NCBI GenBank assembly: GCA_027563935.2 | Contig: CM050450.1 | Coordinates: 28,693,439 to 28,757,438 of the forward strand | Direction of reading: 5' to 3' | DNA length: 64,000 nt | From: Costus lasius | Lineage: Eukaryota; Streptophyta; Magnoliopsida; Zingiberales; Costaceae | Shown: one piece after another, positions 9,975 to 21,525 of the stretch | How positions within the stretch are numbered: the first letter of the stretch is position 1 | Layout: the number at the start of each line of letters is the position of its first letter | Program-made: the position numbers and the translations under genes | Notes under the pieces: model-generated | What the model was told of the DNA's origin: nothing | Databases searched by the model: none | What the model saw: only the letters and a program-made list of their open reading frames with translations

Positions 9975-11204
9975 TCTATGAACATAATTAGTAACATGAA
10001 CTTATAGAGAGTCTAAGTACAATTATCACATGAGCAAAATCATCATGGTAATATTAAACTCAACGAAATAGTAAAAATAGTCATCTAGTCATTGGAAATC
10101 AAGTGAATTACTTCCCCATGTCCCAAAAGTAGTTTAAGCTATCATCATGAAGGAATTACAATAGATCATGGTTTCAGAGGATCGAAAATCGAAGTAAAAG
10201 ATAAGTTTAGAAAATACAGCACAAGAACCGTCGATGAACAGTGCCGGCGACTCCTTTTTCTTCGATTTCTCTTCCAATCGATCTCCTTTCGGTCTGAAAC
10301 TTCTGGCTCGTTCTCTCCTCCTTCAGACGAAGCTTCAGTATGAAAATTACGGCCAGAGAATGTCTGGATCGAGTGCGGCGGCAAAACCCTAGGCGGCAGC
10401 GTGGATCGCGATTTCTCCCTCGACAGTGCACGGAATTTGGGGCTTTTGGTCTCTCCGTCCTTCTCTTGCGAAAAGCTCTCTTTTTGCTTCTTATGGTATC
10501 CAATTTAGTATTCTGGATCACCCACAATCCTCTCCGCAAAAATCGGGCGTTGAAGTTGACCTGGGCGTCGCGTTCAGAACAGGAATTACAGCAGTGGAAT
10601 TGTTTACGGTACTGTCATAAAATTGCTCGAGTCTTTTGTTCGGATGTCGTCCGGGAATTACAGCACCGTAATCTGGTTTACAGTAGTGCCATAAAATCGG
10701 TTGAACTCTCTGTTCACGAACGTCTGGAAATTACGGTCCGTGTAGTTTCTTACGGTAGTGTCGTAAAATCGGGCGAAGTTTCTGTTCTAAAGCGCTCCGA
10801 AAGACGGTACTGTAATATTGCTTACGGCGGTGTCGTAAAATTGGAAAAACTTTATGTTCAGAAATTCTTCAAAATACGGCCGGGCTCAGATTTTACGGTA
10901 CTGTTTGGAATTACGATACCGTAAAATAGATTACGGCACTGCCATAATTTGCTGACTTGCTCCGTTTTGCGTGAAATTTCTTGGGTGATCTCCTCTTGAT
11001 GATGGGAATCCTTCTATGTATTTGATTTTGTTTGAAAATGCCTAAAAATAGTGCCTTTTTACCTAAAAATCATCAAAAACTGAAAAGAGTATAGATTCTG
11101 CAGATATTGATAGAATATGGCATAAAAACAAGCAAAGTCTATGAATATGACATATAAATACCAATAAAATGGCATAGAAATCATGATGGATTTCGGTGTC
11201 ATCA
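9975..11204 (-). repeat. Athila-1 3' LTR, shortened
   Basis: Aligns with 18207-19450 of the other LTR at high but clearly imperfect identity. On the minus strand it begins TGATGACACC at 11204. Matching stops near 9975, so the part equivalent to 17522-18206 is missing, and the boundary falls where a target duplication would start. Confidence 0.85.
10604..10950. repeat. ~72-bp palindrome-bearing tandem repeats in Athila-1 3' LTR
   Basis: Units starting TTACGG or TTACAG occur at 10604, 10678, 10750, 10822 and 10893 (spacing 74, 72, 72, 71). Each unit holds imperfect palindromes of the type TTACGG-TA-CCGTAA plus a spacer with TCTGTTC. The same array is present in the 5' LTR. Confidence 0.85.
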
Positions 11205-12449
11205 AACACATTAGGCTCAAACTTTGCTTGTCCTCAAGCAAAAACCAAGAAAATTCAAAAATTGATCATAGACATAGACTTTCTCATGGAAAATAAATTT
11301 CTAACATACAACCACCAATGAAAATTCTTCATTAATTGCATCATAAAATTTTAAAATAGACATATCACCTTTTGAATCTAATTCTCAAGATTCACAACTT
11401 AGTCAAATAAAACTTTGCAACTTGCATAAAAGAAAGAATTTCAATCTCAAGACTTTATCCAATTTTCATTTTAGGTTTATCATACTTTTGCCTACAGGAA
11501 TAGGATATCCGAAATCTTTTTCCACTCATATTTTTCTTTTTCTTTTCGTTTTTGGATGGTATGTACCTACATAGATACATACTTTTTGTTTCTTTTTACA
11601 TCAATCACATTATCTAATTCGATTACCACCTTTTTTCTGGTGACAAAATCGGAGTACACTGACCACATAGTCAGTGTAATAGAACTCATGTCTTTTTTAG
11701 TATTGGGAATCTTTACCAAAGACAGCGGAGTTAATGTGAATAGATTCCCCTCATTTCTTTTTAGACTTCAACCCATGTCGTTTGGTACCACTGTCAATTT
11801 TACACAGTGCCAAGAAGGGGAGTCTCTCACTATTTTTGTGGATTTTGGATTCTTTTTCCCAACAAATAGTAAAATAAACAAAACCTCAATTAGACTAGTC
11901 AATCAATATTAATTCAAGTGTTCATACTCATATGCTGATTTTATTCAAGAAGTACTTTCACTTTTAAATCAAATTTTCAAACAACATATCTCCCTAGAAT
12001 CTTACTCCTCAACCAATGAAGAATTTCAAAAGTAGATATGTATAAGAGAAATAAATTTGACATGATAGGTCTTATTCTAGTCTCAATTTTGGATTCACTC
12101 ATCAACATCAAACATCAATTCAAGCCATATACAATAATCCCAAAGGTAGATGAAGGCCACAAATCAATCATCTAAATCAAAAGATTATCCTGTAGATGGA
12201 GTAGTGGTGGTAGACACAAAAACATGAGTCAATGATGAAACCCAAAAGGTGAACGGGAGAGGATACTTACAAAATTTTATCAACTTTTTGTGCCGAGCTT
12301 TCTTTTTCTTCTCTTCTCCGTGCTTCTTTTTCAGAAATAAAAATTAATTCTAAGATAAAACTAAGATAAAAGTAAATAAAAGGAAGTGAACTAAAGTTAG
12401 AAAGCTTGGGTTGCCTCCCAAGAAGCGCTAATTTAAAAGTCTTTAGCTT
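11205..12449 (-). other. Athila-1 non-coding 3' spacer
   Basis: An AT-rich stretch between the end of pol and the 3' LTR. Next to the LTR it contains the inverted sequence TTGCTTGTCCTCAAGCAA, which I take to be a usual feature near the Athila 3' end. No env-like frame is recognisable. The ~60 bp around 11767-11826 resemble, in inverse orientation, 23385-23440 of Athila-2, showing common origin. Confidence 0.65.
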
Positions 12450-13700
12450 GACACTTTAACACTCAGACCTGATCGTGGTTCATCTAAATAAAAACTCTCT
12501 TTTTCTTCAATTAGCTCTTCTTGATAATAGTGCTTAAGTCTCTGACCATTAACCTTGAATTCTCCTGTTTCTTCACTCCATACATCCACGGCTCCGTAAA
12601 GATAAGCTTTCTTTACCTGAAAAGGACCAAACCATCAAGACATAAGTTTTTTCAGGAAAAAGTCTCAATCTAGAATTGAATAAAAGAACAAAGTCACCTG
12701 GTTGGAAATCTCACCTGAAAATATGTCGATCGTGCCATCTTTTTGTCCTCTCCTTGTAAATTTTTGCATTCTCATATGCAGAGAGTCTAATCTCATCTAG
12801 CTCATTCAATTGTAATTTATGTTTTTCCCCCACACTCTTTAAATCGAAATTCAGCATCTTGATTGCCCAGTACGCTTTGTGTTCAAGTTCCACAAGCAAG
12901 TGATATGATTTTCCATAAATCAATTGAAACGGAGACATACCTATTAGTGTTTTGAAAGCAGTCCAGTATGCCCACAAGGCATCATCAAGTTTGAATGCCC
13001 AATCTTTCCTAGTGCTTGACATGATCTTTTCTAAAATTCCCTTGATTCTTCTGTTTGATATTTCCACTTGTCCACTTCTTTGAGGATGGTAAGGTGTTGC
13101 CACTCTATGATTCACTCCACATTTTCTGAGTAAGGCTGAAAATTTGTGTTCTATGAAATGTGATCCTCCATCACTGATTACTACTCACGGGGTCCCATAC
13201 CGTGGAAATATGATCTTTTTGAAAAATTTAGCAACAACTCTTAAATCATTGGTTGGTGAAGCAAGAGCTTCAACCCATTTTGAAACTTAGTCAACTGCTA
13301 CCAGAATGTTCTTGTTACCTCCTGAAGATGGGAAAGGTCCCATAAAGTCTATCCCCAAAACATCAAATATTTTAACTTCCAGAATGTTGGATAGTGGCAT
13401 CTCATGTTTTCTACTAATGTTCCTCGTTCTTTGACATCTATCACAAGATAACACAAAGTTTCTAGCATCTTTGAAAATGGTAGGCCAATAAAATCCTGAT
13501 TGTAACACTTTATAAGCAGTCTTTTCAGTACCGGCATGACCACCATAAGAGGATCCATGACATTAGCACAAAATATCTGTGACTTCTTCTTCAGGTACAC
13601 ATCTTCTAAAAATACCATCTGTACATCTTCTAAACACATAAGGCTCATCCCAAAAATAGTGTTTTACCTTAGCTAAGAACTTCTTCCTTTTTTGGTAGTT
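12450..13700 (-). pseudogene. Athila-1 integrase domain (broken)
   Basis: The zinc-binding part (with [17 protein letters not shown]) and catalytic core ([20 protein letters not shown]) lie at about 13290-13650. The last core portion, with [16 protein letters not shown], is at about 13050-13115. The C-terminal region with the Athila-like motif [13 protein letters not shown] lies near 12520-12570. Stops and frame changes separate these parts; for example an in-frame stop precedes the 13508 frame and another lies near 13180. It would have inserted element cDNA into the genome. Confidence 0.8.
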
Positions 13701-15591
13701 CAAATCAGGAGGAAAAACATTAGCAACAAGGTAATTTACTATATCTGCATACCAGGGAGCTCTGATCTATTCAATGGTTAAAAGTCGTTCTTTAGGGAAG
13801 GAATCATTGATCTCATTATTCTTTTCAGTGTCTACCATTATTCTTGAGAGATGATCTGCAACAAGGTTTTCTGATCCCTTTTTGTCTTTAATCTCCAAAT
13901 CAAATTATTGCAGAAGTAAAATCCATCTGAGTAATCGTGGTTTGCTGTCTTTTTTCTGCATTAAGTATTTCACAGCTGCATGGTCAGTGTACACTACCAC
14001 TTTGGAATTAATTAAGTATGACCTAAATTTATCAAAAGCAAATACTATGGCCAATAGTTCTTTCTCAGTGGTGGTGTAATTTTTCTGTGTCTCATCCAAA
14101 GTCTTGCTGGCATAGTAAATAACATGAGGTTTCTTATCTTTTCTCTATCCCAAGACTGCTCCCACTGCATAATCACTGGCGTCGCACATGAGTTCAAAGG
14201 GCAAGTCCCAATCTGGGGGCTGGATGATGGGTGCTGAAACCAAAGCTTTCTTTAACTCCTGAAAAGAAAACAGACATTTCTTATCAAAGTAGAATTTGGT
14301 GTCTTTACAGAGTAAATCAGTTAAAGGTTTAGCAAGTTTAGAGAAGTCCCTAATGAATCTCCTGTAAACCCTACATGTCCCAAAAAGCTCCTGATCTCCT
14401 TGACAGTGGTGGGTGGTGCTAACTTCTCAATCACTTCTATCTTGGCCTTGTCCACTTCAATCCCCCTCTCTGAAACAAGATAGCCCAAAACTATCCCCTG
14501 TCTAACCATAAAGTGACACTTTTCCCAATTCAAGACAAGGTTAGTCTCTTTGCATCTCTGTAAAACTCTAGAGAGATTAGCTAAACAGTCACCAAAATAG
14601 AACCCATAGACAGAGAAATCATCCATAAAAACATCCATGAAGTCTTCAATAAATTCAGAAAAAATTGCCATCATACATCTTTGAAAAGTGGCAAGTGCAT
14701 AAAGGGCATTCTTCTATAAGCAAAAGCACCATAAGGACATGTAAAAGTGGTTTTATCCTGATCATCAGGATGAATAGGAATCTAAAAAAATCCAGAATAC
14801 CCATCAAGAAAACAAAAGTGACAGTGTTTGGCAAGTCTCTCCACTATTTGATCAATGAAAGGTAAGGGGAAATGATCTTTTCTAGTGGCAACACTTAATT
14901 TTCTATAATCGATACATATACGCCAACTAGTGACATTTCTAATAGGTATCAATTCATTATCTTTATTTTTCATTACAGTGACACCTCCCTTCTTTGGGAC
15001 ACAGTGTACAGGACTCACCCACTTACTATATGAGATAGGGTAGATAATACCTGTATCTAGCAATTTTAGTACTTCCTTCTTCACCACTTCCTTCATAGAC
15101 GGGTTGAGCCTTCTCTGAAAATCTACATGCGGTTTGTGCTCATCCTCCATGTGAATCCTGTGCATGCAAAAAGAAGGATTAATCCCTTTTAAGTCATCAA
15201 TGGAATACCCAATTACCTTTCTATGAATTCTTAGCTCCTTCAAGAGGAGATCAGTTTCCTTGGCATCTAATTTAGCATCCATAATCACAGGGTAGGTGGA
15301 GTTAGGACCAAGAAATTCATATCTAAGATTATCAGGTAAAACTTTCAACTCAACTTTAGGGATCTTTTCACTTTCATTATAAAACATAGCACAATCTAAA
15401 ATATCATGTTTTTCATCATCGAGTTCATCAAAATCATTCTCAAAGCCAGAATTATCAATTTTTTCACAAGAATTTTTTGAGGTATCAGAAAAAGAATCAG
15501 AAAAAGGAACATCAGCAGAAGAATCATCAAACAAACAACTAACATCATAAACTGTCATCAATGGCATGAATAGTGCAACAAGAACTAGCAT
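13701..15591 (-). pseudogene. Athila-1 reverse transcriptase-RNase H (broken)
   Basis: Minus-strand frames 15591-14782 and 14674-14321 carry the RT with WRICIDYRKL near 14900-14930 and the catalytic FMDDFSVYG near 14600-14625, in the form F-M-D-D. RNase H parts with [20 protein letters not shown] and VVVYTDHAA lie at 13905-14099. At least one frame change separates RT from RNase H, and another separates RT from protease near 15560. The stretch 15100-15545 is the acidic linker between protease and RT typical of Athila. Confidence 0.85.
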
Positions 15592-15970
15592 ATGCAGGCC
15601 TTTTCAATGAATTATTCAAATCGAACTCAATCTTATCATTGCCAATTCTTAAAGCAAGTCTACCATTCCGTACATCAATAAGGGCTCCAGCAGTGGCTAA
15701 GAACGGCCTACCCAAAATAATAGAAATCTTAGTATCCTCTTCCATTTCAAGTACCACAAAATCAGCAGGTATGAAGTATTTACCAACTTGTATAGGAACA
15801 TCCTCTAGAATACCCACTGGATATTTTACCGATCGATCAGCGAGCTGGAAAGAAATTGCAGTCAGCTTAGGAGTTCCCATGTCCAATTTCTTGCACACAG
15901 ACAAAGGCATAAGACTTACACTATCCCCTATATCACATAAGGCTCGGTCAAAAGCCATACTACCAATAAA
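15592..15970 (-). pseudogene. Athila-1 protease domain
   Basis: The frame 15958-15545 reads ALCDIGDSVSLMPLSV near its start, an Athila-type retropepsin active site in the form D-I-G. ILGRPFLATAGALIDV, with the conserved LGRPFL motif, follows about 80 residues later. A TGA just upstream separates it from gag in the same frame. The frame overlaps the RT frame by 47 bp in another phase, evidence of a frameshift after insertion. Confidence 0.8.
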
Positions 15971-17357
15971 TCATGGGATAGAAAAACTACCTGGATCATT
16001 CAATTTTAGTGGTAACCTGTTCTGAATAACAGCACTACATTCCTCAGTTAAAGCCACGGTACCATAGTTCTCTATCTTTCTTTTGTTAGACAAGATTTCT
16101 TTCAAAAATTTAGCATATATGGGCATTTGAGATAAAGCTTCAGTAAATGGTATGTTAATGTAAAGCTTTTTCAAAATATCAAGAAATTTTCCAAATTGCT
16201 TATCTAACTTTTCTTGCACTATCCTTTGGGGAAAAGGTACTGGTGGTCTATAGGGTGGAGGTAGATTAGTCTTAGAATCATCTTCTTTACATGGCACATC
16301 CCCTTTTTGTTTACTTCCCTTTTGAGGTGTTAAACTAGGTAGTGTTTGTTTATGTTCAGAAGATTTTTCTAATTCTAATTCCTCATAATGATCATTAATA
16401 GACTCTTTCTCCTTAAGTTCTCCTAATTGTCTCCCACTTCTAGTGATAATGGCATTGCAATGTTCCCCAGAGCTTAATCTAGATATTTGTTCTTCTAGAA
16501 CTTTATTGTACGCCACTAAAGATTCTAATTGAGAAGAAAGGTGACTAACAGTTTCTTCAAGATCCTCAAATTTTTTTGTGTTTTGAATTTGCAATTATTG
16601 AATTTGGCTAGCTGAAAGTTTCTCTAGCATGGGTTCACTAACTTCTTCAGTCAAGGGTTGCTGATCCTCATTCTCATTCTTACCATGTTGATGACAACAT
16701 AACATTCCTTCATCTGGAGCGCATTGGCTATGATTCAAGGACATCTCCTCAAGCAACTTGAAAGCATGGCCAAATGTTCTACTCATCAAGGATCCCCCAG
16801 TGGCAGCATCAATAATTAGACGGATATTACATACTAAGCCATAATAAAATGTCTGAATTAGAAACTCATTTTCGAAGCCATGGTTAGGACACTTCCGTTG
16901 TAGATCATTAAATCTCTCCCATGCCTCGCTGAGTGATTCTCCGCTCTTCTGTTGAAAGTTCGTGATATGCTTCCTCAATTGGATAATCTTGCTTGGTGGA
17001 AAATATTTCATCAGAAAAGCTTTTGATAATTGTTCCCATGTTGTGAAGGTATTGGATCGACGAGAATGCAACCAAGATCGTGCTTGATCCCTGAGAGAAA
17101 AATGGAACAATATCAGTTTTAATGCGTCATCAGAAACTCCATGAATTTTTATGGTATCACAATATTCAAGAAAGATATATAAATGTGAATAAGGATCTTC
17201 AATTGATGATCCTCCAAACTAGTTCTGCTGGGTCATAGACAAGAAGGCAGGGTTAATTTCAAAGTTGGGGGCCTCAATTGCAGGTCTAGCAATGCTAAAT
17301 TGTATCCTTTGAGGATTAGGGGCTGCATAGTCCCTCAGTGATCTTTGATCAGCCATT
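15971..17357 (-). pseudogene. Athila-1 gag (broken by in-frame stops)
   Basis: The likely start is the methionine at about 17357 (MADQRSLRDYAAPN). The gag core follows with FHFSLRDQARSWLHS near 17060-17110 and the ERFNDL-type motif (WERFNDLQRKCPNHGF) near 16870-16920. In-frame TAG at 17219-17221 and TAA near 16595 interrupt a single reading phase; both can be explained by C-to-T changes in glutamine codons. A coiled-coil-like segment with EDLEETVSHLSSQLESL lies at 16520-16580. It formerly formed the particle shell. Confidence 0.8.
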
Positions 17358-17494
17358 AGAAATGAATTTCCTACGCACACTAGAGCAAACTGATCAAATG
17401 ATGTAAGTAAACAGAAAAGAATAAAAAGATAAAACATAAATGAAACCTAGTCTAGCAATAGTCTCAACGTCTCTAATATCGACAAAAACTTAGA

Positions 17495-17512
17495 TCCCCG
17501 GCAACGGCGCCA
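17495..17512 (-). promoter_or_regulatory. Primer-binding site (tRNA-Asp), Athila-1
   Basis: On the minus strand TGGCGCCGTTGCCGGGGA is complementary to the 3' end of plant tRNA-Asp. It is the standard Athila/Tat primer site. It lies nine bases inside the 5' LTR end at 17522. Confidence 0.9.
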
Positions 17513-17521
17513 AAAACTTAT

Positions 17522-19450
17522 TGTGATCCGCAAGTGCACGGATACTCGAAGTAATAAAGAAAGTATCGAATCCATAGGGGCCTATGTTGTCGAATACTAA
17601 ATAGCTGATTTCTTACTATCTAGGCTAATCGAAGTAGTGAGAATAGAAATTGGAAGCTAAAAAACAGAATTATCAGAGAGAAAAGTTGGGACTAGGGTTT
17701 TGTTCACTTTAACTTTTATGAGCTAGATATGAATAAAGATTTTGTCATTTCAAATTTATCATGATGAAGATGTAATTTACTAAATAAAAGGGTTGTTTCA
17801 CTTTCGTGCAAACAAAGTGAAACAACCGCACAGGGATTTATCCTCGCTTTCGCGCAAGATTCTTCCCAACGCTGAAGATAAGTAAATCATCAAACAATGA
17901 ATTCAAGGATCACTTTCATGCATCCGAATTCAATGTTGATAATCTCTAGTGGAGATTCAAGGATCACTTTCGTGCATCAGAGTCTCAACACTAGTTTTAC
18001 TCATGGATCTCCAATGTTCCGATCCTTGCTTTCGCACAAGATCTCCACGTTTGATAAATAGACTCGATCTATAGGTTCATGTTATAATTATGGCAATTAA
18101 TCTACTAGAACAGATCAAATTAGATCTAACCTAAGGAAGGGATCCAAACATGCAATTCTAGGGTTCCAAATTCTCAAGCAATTACCTTTCGGTCTCAAGT
18201 GAAAATTCTAAGAACATAATTAGTAACATGAACTTATAGAGAGTCTAAGTACAATTATCACATGAGAAAAATCATCATGGTAATATTAAACTCAACGAAA
18301 TAGTAAAAATAGTCATCTAGTCATTGGAAATCAAGTGAATTACTCCCCCCATGCCCCAAAAGTAGTTTAAGCTATCATCATGAAGGAATTACAATAGATC
18401 ATGGTTTCAGAGGATCAAAAATCGAAATAAAAGATAAGTTTAGAAAATACAGCACGGCTGTAATTTGCAAGAACCGTCGATGAACAGTGCCGGCGACTCC
18501 TTTTTCTACGATTTCTATTCCAATCGATCTCCTTTCGGTCTGAAACTTCTGGCACGTTGTCTCCTCCTTTAGATGAAGCTTCAGTATGAAAATTACGACT
18601 GGAGAACGTCTGGATCGAGCGCTACGGTGAAACCCTAGGCGGCAGCGTGCATGGCGATTTCTCCCTCGACAGTGCATGAAATTTGGGGATTTTGGTCTCT
18701 CCATCCTTCTCTCATGAAAAGCTCTCTTTTTGCTTCTTACGGTATCCAATTTAGTGTTCTGGATCGCCCGCAATCCTCTCCGCAAAAATCAGGCGTTGAA
18801 GTTGACCTGGGCGTCGCGTTCAGAATAGGAATTACGGTAGTGGAATTGTTTACGGTACTGCCGTAAAATCGCTTGAGTCTTCTGTTCTGATGTCATCCGA
18901 GAATTATGGCACCGTAATCTGGTTTACGGTAGTGTCATAAAATCGGTTGAACTCTCTGTTCGCGAACGTCTGGAAATTACAGCCCGTGTAGTTTCTTACG
19001 GTAGTGTTGTAAAATCGGGCGAAGTTTCTGTTCTAAAGCGCTTCAAAATACGGTACCGTAATATTGCTTACGGCGGTGTCGTAAAATTGGAAAAACTTTC
19101 TGTTCAGAAATTCTTCAAAATACGCCAGGGCTCGGATTTTACTGTACTGTCTGGAATTACGGTATTGTAAAATAGATTACGGCACTGCCGTAATTTGCTG
19201 ACTTGCTCCGTTTTGCGTGAAATTTCTTGGGTGATCTCCTCTTGATGATGGGAATCCTTCTATGTATTTGATTTTGTTTGAAAATGCCTAAAAATAGTGT
19301 CTTTTTACCTAAAAATCATCAAAAACTGAAAAGAGTGTAGATTCTGCAGATATTGATAGAATATGGCATAAAAACAAGCAAAGTCTATGAATATGACATA
19401 TAAATACCAATAAAATGGCATAGAAATCACAATGGATTTTGGTGTCATCA
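17522..19450 (-). repeat. Athila-1 5' LTR
   Basis: A 1929-bp LTR. On the minus strand it starts TGATGACACC at 19450 and ends GCACTTGCGGATCACA at 17522, next to the primer site. The outer 1244 bp match the shortened 3' LTR. The inner ~690 bp contain repeated 'cactttcgtgca' phrases at 17800-18060 and no protein-coding frame. Confidence 0.85.
18850..19195. repeat. ~72-bp palindrome-bearing tandem repeats in Athila-1 5' LTR
   Basis: Unit starts at 18850, 18924, 18996, 19068 and 19139 (spacing 74, 72, 72, 71), the same phasing as the other LTR. Bases 19049-19060 form the perfect palindrome TACGGTACCGTA. Confidence 0.85.
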
Positions 19451-19800
19451 ACAACCCACCCTACCATGTTGCCCCACCTCATGAAGATCCAAAGGGGCCC
19501 AACAAGGTAGAAGTATGACGATCCCAACGCCCATCTCACCCACCGAACCGCTTCGTGGGTGTTATCAGCCCACTCTCGATCCACACAGAGGTGATCTGGC
19601 CCAAGGATGCTACAAACCAGCCCCCGAAGAGCCCAATTCCAGATGGGCCTCACAATCATATCAGCAACACGGCCCAAGAGAAGGCCACGACGATCGTTAC
19701 GCAGCTAGTACTTCAAAATTCTGCTGCTTTGTCGTGATGTGCTCTGAGCACGTCTAACCGCCGTCGTAGTCACCTCGTAGATGGTAGTTGATCAAAGGAC
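19451..19800 (+). other. Decayed proline-rich Gypsy linker-like sequence
   Basis: C-rich sequence flanking Athila-1, opening with the second ACAAC copy. Composition resembles the stretch ending at 9969, so it may continue the same split Gypsy linker. No domain is recognisable and stops occur in every frame. Confidence 0.4.
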
Positions 19801-20542
19801 CTATGCCCCTGCAGAAGTAGATGGTAGTTGGTAGGATTATGTTCTATTTTATCTTTTTGTGGCAGCTTGACTACTTTTTGGTTGTTAGTTATTGAGATGC
19901 TGTCCCCTTTGTCTTGTTTCCCCTCCTTATCTTATAAAAGAGAGGGGCTGGCCAGCATTCTCCCTAGTTCTCTTAGAAGTAGAGTTCTCCTGGTGAGTGA
20001 GTGTGCCTCCAGCGTGTGTGTGGGAGACGAAGTAGCATCGTCTTCGAAGTTTGTAAGAGTCGGCGACCGGTGTCTCGACTCAATTTCCTGCTTGTGTTTC
20101 CTGCTTTTGAGAAGTAAATCCCACCGATCTAGGTGGGTCAGGTTTGTCTGTTTTTACACTTTCTTTCTGAGTTGTGTTTTCGTTCGCCCTCTCACCCACA
20201 AGCATCCGAGTGTCGGAGTCGTGGACGGTTTCCCTGTTCGTTGGTTTGATTGCAGGTGCATAGGCGTGCGAGCTGACCCCGCGATCCGCAACCCCTGTTC
20301 GTGCTTTGCTTAAAGTTGCTCTAGAGGTTAGTGAGTGAATTTCAATAATTTTGGGTGCCGTTGAATTTCTCTCGCATTTGTATTGCCTTGAAACAAATTT
20401 GCGCCGATTTCTTGTGTTTCTTGCTATACTTTCTGAGCGATTTGACTTCCCTCGTCTCAATGCCCTCTCACGATTTCTGTGCATTGTGTAAACACCGTAG
20501 AGGACGGCATTAAGGACCAACCCTCCTACAGTAGCTGCATCA
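19801..20542 (+). repeat. Gypsy LTR (left boundary uncertain)
   Basis: A promoter-like part with TATAAAAG at 19933-19940 precedes a pyrimidine-rich stretch ending AGCTGCATCA at 20542. The last ~265 bp recur at 24508-24775 with the same end, which supports calling that end an LTR terminus. The left edge is not fixed; CCTGC occurs at 19808-19812 and 20543-20547 and could be a target duplication, but the base after the left copy is not TG. Confidence 0.55.
19933..19940 (+). promoter_or_regulatory. TATA box of Gypsy LTR
   Basis: TATAAAAG followed by purine-rich GAGAGGGG, in an otherwise mixed LTR context; a likely relic promoter. Confidence 0.55.
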
Positions 20543-21525
20543 CCTGCCCCTCCCACACCCGCCATGGTCTCCCTTATGCACACCTCTGTGCTTAGGCGCA
20601 GGGCCACCGAGTCTAGAGTCATCTACGCCTTGATGGTGCACGAGGCGCAGGATCCCTCGCCATCCACAACTCAATCCCTCCTCCAGAAGTGTCCGCCCTT
20701 CTGACTGGGTTTAGCGACATTAGCCAGGAGGAGTTGCCCCATGGACTCCCTCCGGATAGGGAGATCTAGCATGCGATTGACCTTGTCCCCGGGGCGCTTC
20801 TCCGCAACTTGCCCCACCATCAGCTTAATCCCACGAAGCATGCTGAACTACAACGTCAGGTAGATGAACTCCTCACCAAGGGGTACACCCGCGAGAGTCT
20901 AAGTCCTTGTGCTGTATCTACCTTGCTCAGGCCCAAGAAGGATGGGTCGTGGCGCATGTGCATATACAGTCATGCCATTAACCGCATTACCATCAAGTAT
21001 CGGTTCCCCATACCGAGACTTGATGATATGTTGGACTTGGTTTCAGGCGCATCTTGGTTCTCCAAGCTCGACCTTTGCAACAGATATCACCAAGTCCGCA
21101 TCCGTGAAGGCGACAAATGGAAAACTACCTTCAAAACCAAGGATGGTCTATACGAGTGGCTCGTCATGCCGTTCGGGTTGTCCAATGCCCCCTCCATGTT
21201 CATGAGGCTGATGAGCCAGGTCCTCAAGCCCTATATGGGTAAATTTCTGGTCGTCTACTTTGATGACATTTTGATCTATAGTCGGACCTGAGATGAGCAC
21301 TTGGAGCATCTTCGCTCCACATTTGACCTCTTGCATAAGGATTGCCTATTCCTTAACACGAAGAAGTGCGCTTTCCTGACCACCTGAGTCCACTTTTTGG
21401 GGTACATTGTGTCTGACCAAGGTCTTTCTGTTGACCCCACCAAGATTGAGGCCATTCGTCATTGGCCAGAACCACTCACTGTTTCCGAGGTTCGCAATTT
21501 CCTAGGTCTCACTGGCTTCTATAGG
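20543..21525 (+). pseudogene. Ty3/Gypsy reverse transcriptase remnant
   Basis: One phase reads as RT with only a few stops. It starts with the linker before RT (VIYALMVHEAQDP near 20610-20645) and the entry region [11 protein letters not shown]. The conserved blocks are [42 protein letters not shown] and the catalytic YFDDILIYS near 21258-21285. It continues to LGLTGFYR at 21525, where Athila-2 cuts it. TAG near 20767, TGA at 21289-21291 and TGA near 21387 interrupt it. Lineage within Gypsy is not assigned; the linker type is compatible with the protease fragment at 8861-9974. Confidence 0.8.

Larger units (their letters stand above)
9975..19450 (-). mobile_element. Athila-1: decayed Athila-type Gypsy retrotransposon
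   Basis: Read on the minus strand, the order is 5' LTR (17522-19450), tRNA-Asp primer site, gag, protease, reverse transcriptase, RNase H, integrase, a non-coding 3' spacer and a shortened 3' LTR (9975-11204). Integrase after RNase H defines Ty3/Gypsy; the primer site and gag type point to Athila. ACAAC stands on both sides (9970-9974 and 19451-19455), consistent with a 5-bp target duplication, although the 3' LTR lacks its usual last ~690 bp. Numerous stops and frameshifts make it non-coding today. No env-like frame is visible in the spacer. Confidence 0.85.

Noticed and set aside
19808..20547. CCTGC at both sides as target duplication of a Gypsy LTR
   Set aside because: The base after the left copy is not TG and many positions could match by chance, so the LTR start was left open.
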